This document shows, piece after piece, positions 5,533 through 7,322 of a DNA stretch of 7,322 nucleotides. The stretch spans positions 1 to 7,322 of the forward strand of contig DAISYG010000087.1 in the NCBI GenBank assembly GCA_036825435.1, written 5' to 3'. This stretch comes from UBA931 sp036825435 (lineage in GTDB: Bacteria > Pseudomonadota > Gammaproteobacteria > Burkholderiales > Casimicrobiaceae). The stretch's first letter is position 1, and every line of letters starts with the position of its first letter. Under the pieces are notes generated by a model. That model ran no database searches. It was not told where the DNA came from and saw only the letters and a list, made by a program, of their open reading frames with translations. The translations under genes were made by a program, and so were the position numbers.

Positions 5533-7194
5533 TCAGCGGGCTCGTTTGCGAGATTTTTTCTGTGGCGCATCGAACGGTTTCAGCTTCAGCGGCTGTTGGC
5601 GCACGCGAATGAATTTCAACGCGTTCAACGTTTCCGCAGAAAGATTGCCGGGAAGCTCAATCATACTGTGGTCATCGCCGAGTTGAATGCGTCCGATCGC
5701 ACGGTTTCCAATACCGGCTTCGTTGGCAAGTGCGCCGACAATATCGCCGGGCACAACGCCGTGTTTGCGGCCAACCTCAATCCGGTAACGACGCAACGCT
5801 TGACCATCATAAGAAGAGGCATCGTTGTCGCGGTGATGTGAGCGAGTGCGCGGTTCCGCTGCTTTGGGATCAACCAATCCTTCGGCTCGCAGAGGGCGTT
5901 CCTGTTGCACGAGAAAGGCGAGGGCGGCAGCTATTTCGTGCGCATCGGTATCTGCTTCCGAGGATAGATCATCAACCACCGTTTTGAAAAAATCAAGCTC
6001 TTCACTGGCAATGACATGCATTATTTGTTCTTTGAACTGTGCCACACGGCGGTCGGCCACCGCTTTTTTGCTCGGTAAAACCAGCGGTTCAATGGGCTGG
6101 CGCGTCGCTTTTTCAATCGCACGCAACATCCGGGCTTCACGCGGGGCAATAAAAAGAATGGCACTGCCTTGTCTGCCTGCGCGTCCGGTGCGGCCGATAC
6201 GGTGTACATAAGCCTCGGTATCGTTGGGAATATCATAATTGATCACATGGCTGATGCGCGGAACATCGATGCCACGGGCGGCAACGTCAGTAGCGACAAC
6301 GATATCAATGCCCCCTTTTTTCAACTGTTCGATGGTGCGCTCGCGCAGTACCTGGCTCATGTCGCCATTCAGGGCGGCGGCGCCGTAGCCGCGCGCTTCG
6401 AGTTTTTCGGCAAGCTCGACCGTGGCCGTTTTGGTACGCACGAAAATAATCGCGGCATCGAGATCGTCCTCGACTTCCAGAATACGGGTGAGGGCATCGA
6501 GTTTGTGCAGGCCGCTGACCTGCCAGTAACGTTGGCGAATCGTCGTGACCGTGGTCGTTTTCGATTTGATCTGGATTTCTTCGGGATCGTTCAGGTAACG
6601 CTGGGCGACACGGCGGATTGCTTCGGGCATCGTTGCCGAGAACAGCGCGGTTTGCCGTGTTTCCGGGACGTGTTGCAAAATCCATTCAACATCGTCGATG
6701 AACCCCATGCGCAGCATTTCATCGCCCTCATCAAGCACCAACGTGGACAGGTTGGCGAGATCAAGGCTGCCACGCTCAATATGATCCATCACCCGTCCCG
6801 GTGTGCCGATCACCACATGCACGCCGCGTGACAGTTGCTTGAGTTGCAATCCCATCGCCTGACCGCCGTAAATCGGTGCAACGTGAAAGCCGGGCAGGTG
6901 ACGTGCGTAACTCTGGCACGACTCGGCCACCTGAATCGCCAGCTCGCGCGTCGGCGCAAGAATCAGTGCTTGCGGTTTCCGTTTTTTGATGTTGATACGT
7001 TGCAGGATGGGCAACGCAAACGCGGCTGTTTTGCCGGTGCCGGTTTGCGCGAGACCGAGAATATCCTGGCCCTCCAGCATGCGCGGAATGCACGCCGCCT
7101 GAATCGGCGAGGGGGCTTCATAACCGAGATCGGATAAAGCACGAAGCAGGGGCTGGGACAAGCCCAGTTCATCGAAAGACTGTGGATATGACAT
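5533..7194 (-). CDS. deaD: DEAD-box ATP-dependent RNA helicase, DeaD/CsdA type
   Basis: A 553-residue cytoplasmic RNA helicase. DeaD/CsdA proteins act in ribosome assembly and mRNA turnover, especially in the cold. Motifs in order: Q motif (Phe7, then GYEAPSPIQ 24-32), Walker A (AQTGTGKT 49-56), Ia (PTREL 81-85), GG (110-111), Ib (TPGR 131-134), motif II (155-158), III (SAT 186-188), IV (FVRTK 251-255), V (ATDVAARGIDV 301-311) and VI (HRIGRTGRAG 331-340). Motif II reads DEGD instead of DEAD; the codons at 6721-6732 confirm it. A DbpA-type RNA-binding domain follows (about 469-540, RYRIEVGRKHGVVPGDIVGA...), aligning with the E. coli CsdA one. The long Arg/Gly-rich tail of E. coli CsdA (629 residues) is replaced by a short basic end (KKSRKRAR). 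The start at 7194 is chosen because AGGAG lies 4 bases upstream and the protein then begins like DeaD. The frame extends to 7311, but that part looks untranslated. Confidence 0.94.
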   Translation of the reverse strand: MSYPQSFDELGLSQPLLRALSDLGYEAPSPIQAACIPRMLEGQDILGLAQTGTGKTAAFALPILQRINIKKRKPQALILAPTRELAIQVAESCQSYARHLPGFHVAPIYGGQAMGLQLKQLSRGVHVVIGTPGRVMDHIERGSLDLANLSTLVLDEGDEMLRMGFIDDVEWILQHVPETRQTALFSATMPEAIRRVAQRYLNDPEEIQIKSKTTTVTTIRQRYWQVSGLHKLDALTRILEVEDDLDAAIIFVRTKTATVELAEKLEARGYGAAALNGDMSQVLRERTIEQLKKGGIDIVVATDVAARGIDVPRISHVINYDIPNDTEAYVHRIGRTGRAGRQGSAILFIAPREARMLRAIEKATRQPIEPLVLPSKKAVADRRVAQFKEQIMHVIASEELDFFKTVVDDLSSEADTDAHEIAAALAFLVQQERPLRAEGLVDPKAAEPRTRSHHRDNDASSYDGQALRRYRIEVGRKHGVVPGDIVGALANEAGIGNRAIGRIQLGDDHSMIELPGNLSAETLNALKFIRVRQQPLKLKPFDAPQKKSRKRAR

Positions 7195-7198
7195 ACGG

Positions 7199-7203
7199 CT
7201 CCT
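7199..7203 (-). promoter_or_regulatory. Ribosome binding site that decides the helicase start
   Basis: AGGAG on the minus strand, four bases before the ATG at 7192-7194. It favours the 553-residue form over the longer open frame beginning at 7311. Confidence 0.7.
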
Positions 7204-7212
7204 GAAAGGCAG

Positions 7213-7228
7213 ATGCGCAAACGCGCAT
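7213..7228 (-). other. Leader stem-loop upstream of the helicase gene
   Basis: ATGCGC (7213-7218) and GCGCAT (7223-7228) form a perfect 6-bp stem with a 4-base loop, GTTT on the transcribed strand. It lies about 10 bases before the ribosome binding site in the presumed 5' leader. It could modulate translation; deaD/csdA genes are commonly cold-regulated through their leaders, but nothing here proves that role. Confidence 0.35.
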
Positions 7229-7264
7229 ATTAAAACGGAAACCGGGCAAACGGGGGAAATGCTT

Positions 7265-7270
7265 GTTATA
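7265..7270 (-). promoter_or_regulatory. Candidate -10 element for the helicase gene
   Basis: The minus strand reads TATAAC, matching five of six positions of the sigma-70 -10 consensus, within AT-rich sequence. A start near 7258 would give a leader of about 65 bases containing the stem-loop. No convincing -35 is present at the right distance. Read by eye only. Confidence 0.4.
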
Positions 7271-7322
7271 AAAAGGTAATTGAAGTAGAAAATCAGAAAC
7301 AGCGGTGTCACGGTTCTTCGGA

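Noticed and set aside
6169..6831. A 220-codon open frame on the plus strand inside the helicase gene
   Set aside because: It is antisense to helicase motifs II-VI, which are unmistakable, and its own translation shows no known domain or start signal.
7195..7311. N-terminal extension of the helicase to an upstream ATG, giving a hydrophobic, signal-like leader
   Set aside because: The ATG at 7194 has a well-placed AGGAG, and the protein then starts like known DeaD proteins. A secretion-like leader on an RNA helicase makes no sense.
1..7322. CRISPR arrays, tRNA/rRNA genes, transposases or att-like direct repeats
   Set aside because: I saw no regularly spaced repeats, no tRNA-like TTC-loop or acceptor pairing in the short intergenic gaps, and no transposase motifs. 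Nearly all of the window is filled by the five coding regions.

Overview
The window looks like a chromosomal segment of a gammaproteobacterium, or possibly a betaproteobacterium. The evidence is a CpxR-type response regulator and a DeaD/CsdA-type DEAD-box helicase, both closely similar to the enterobacterial proteins, with mid-to-high GC over most of the window. The first ~490 bases are clearly more AT-rich: sample lines I counted were 35-38% GC there, against 67% in one line of the large membrane gene. I cannot name the genus. No tRNA, rRNA, CRISPR array or insertion sequence was seen.

Layout. (1) Positions 2-490, plus strand: an AT-rich, unrecognised ORF that probably starts before the window. 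(2) Positions 506-2577, minus strand: a two-component operon, kinase first and then a CpxR-like regulator, joined by an ATGA overlap. The kinase's periplasmic domain carries a Gly/His/Met-rich insert. (3) Positions 2578-2809: a divergent intergenic region with a direct repeat GTAAA-N6-GTAAA, the form of an E. coli CpxR box. (4) Positions 2810-5513, plus strand: two overlapping genes. The first encodes an unrecognised Trp-rich 260-residue protein. The second encodes a 647-residue polytopic membrane protein that joins an isoprenylcysteine/phospholipid-methyltransferase-like domain, an Aur1-type PAP2 domain and an Lgt-like domain. (5) Positions 5533-7194, minus strand: a DeaD/CsdA-type RNA helicase with a variant motif II (DEGD), convergent with the membrane gene.

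Working hypothesis (inference). The two-component system senses an envelope signal, perhaps a metal, through its His/Met-rich insert. It may control both itself and the divergent pair through the shared GTAAA box. The divergent pair looks like a membrane lipid or lipoprotein modification unit, because all three domains of the fusion belong to families acting on lipid or lipid-linked substrates inside the membrane. Placing such a unit under Cpx-like control is the most interesting idea in the window. The helicase is probably an independent transcription unit. Both convergent gene ends (near 490 and 5513) have perfect inverted repeats spanning the stop codon of the plus-strand gene.
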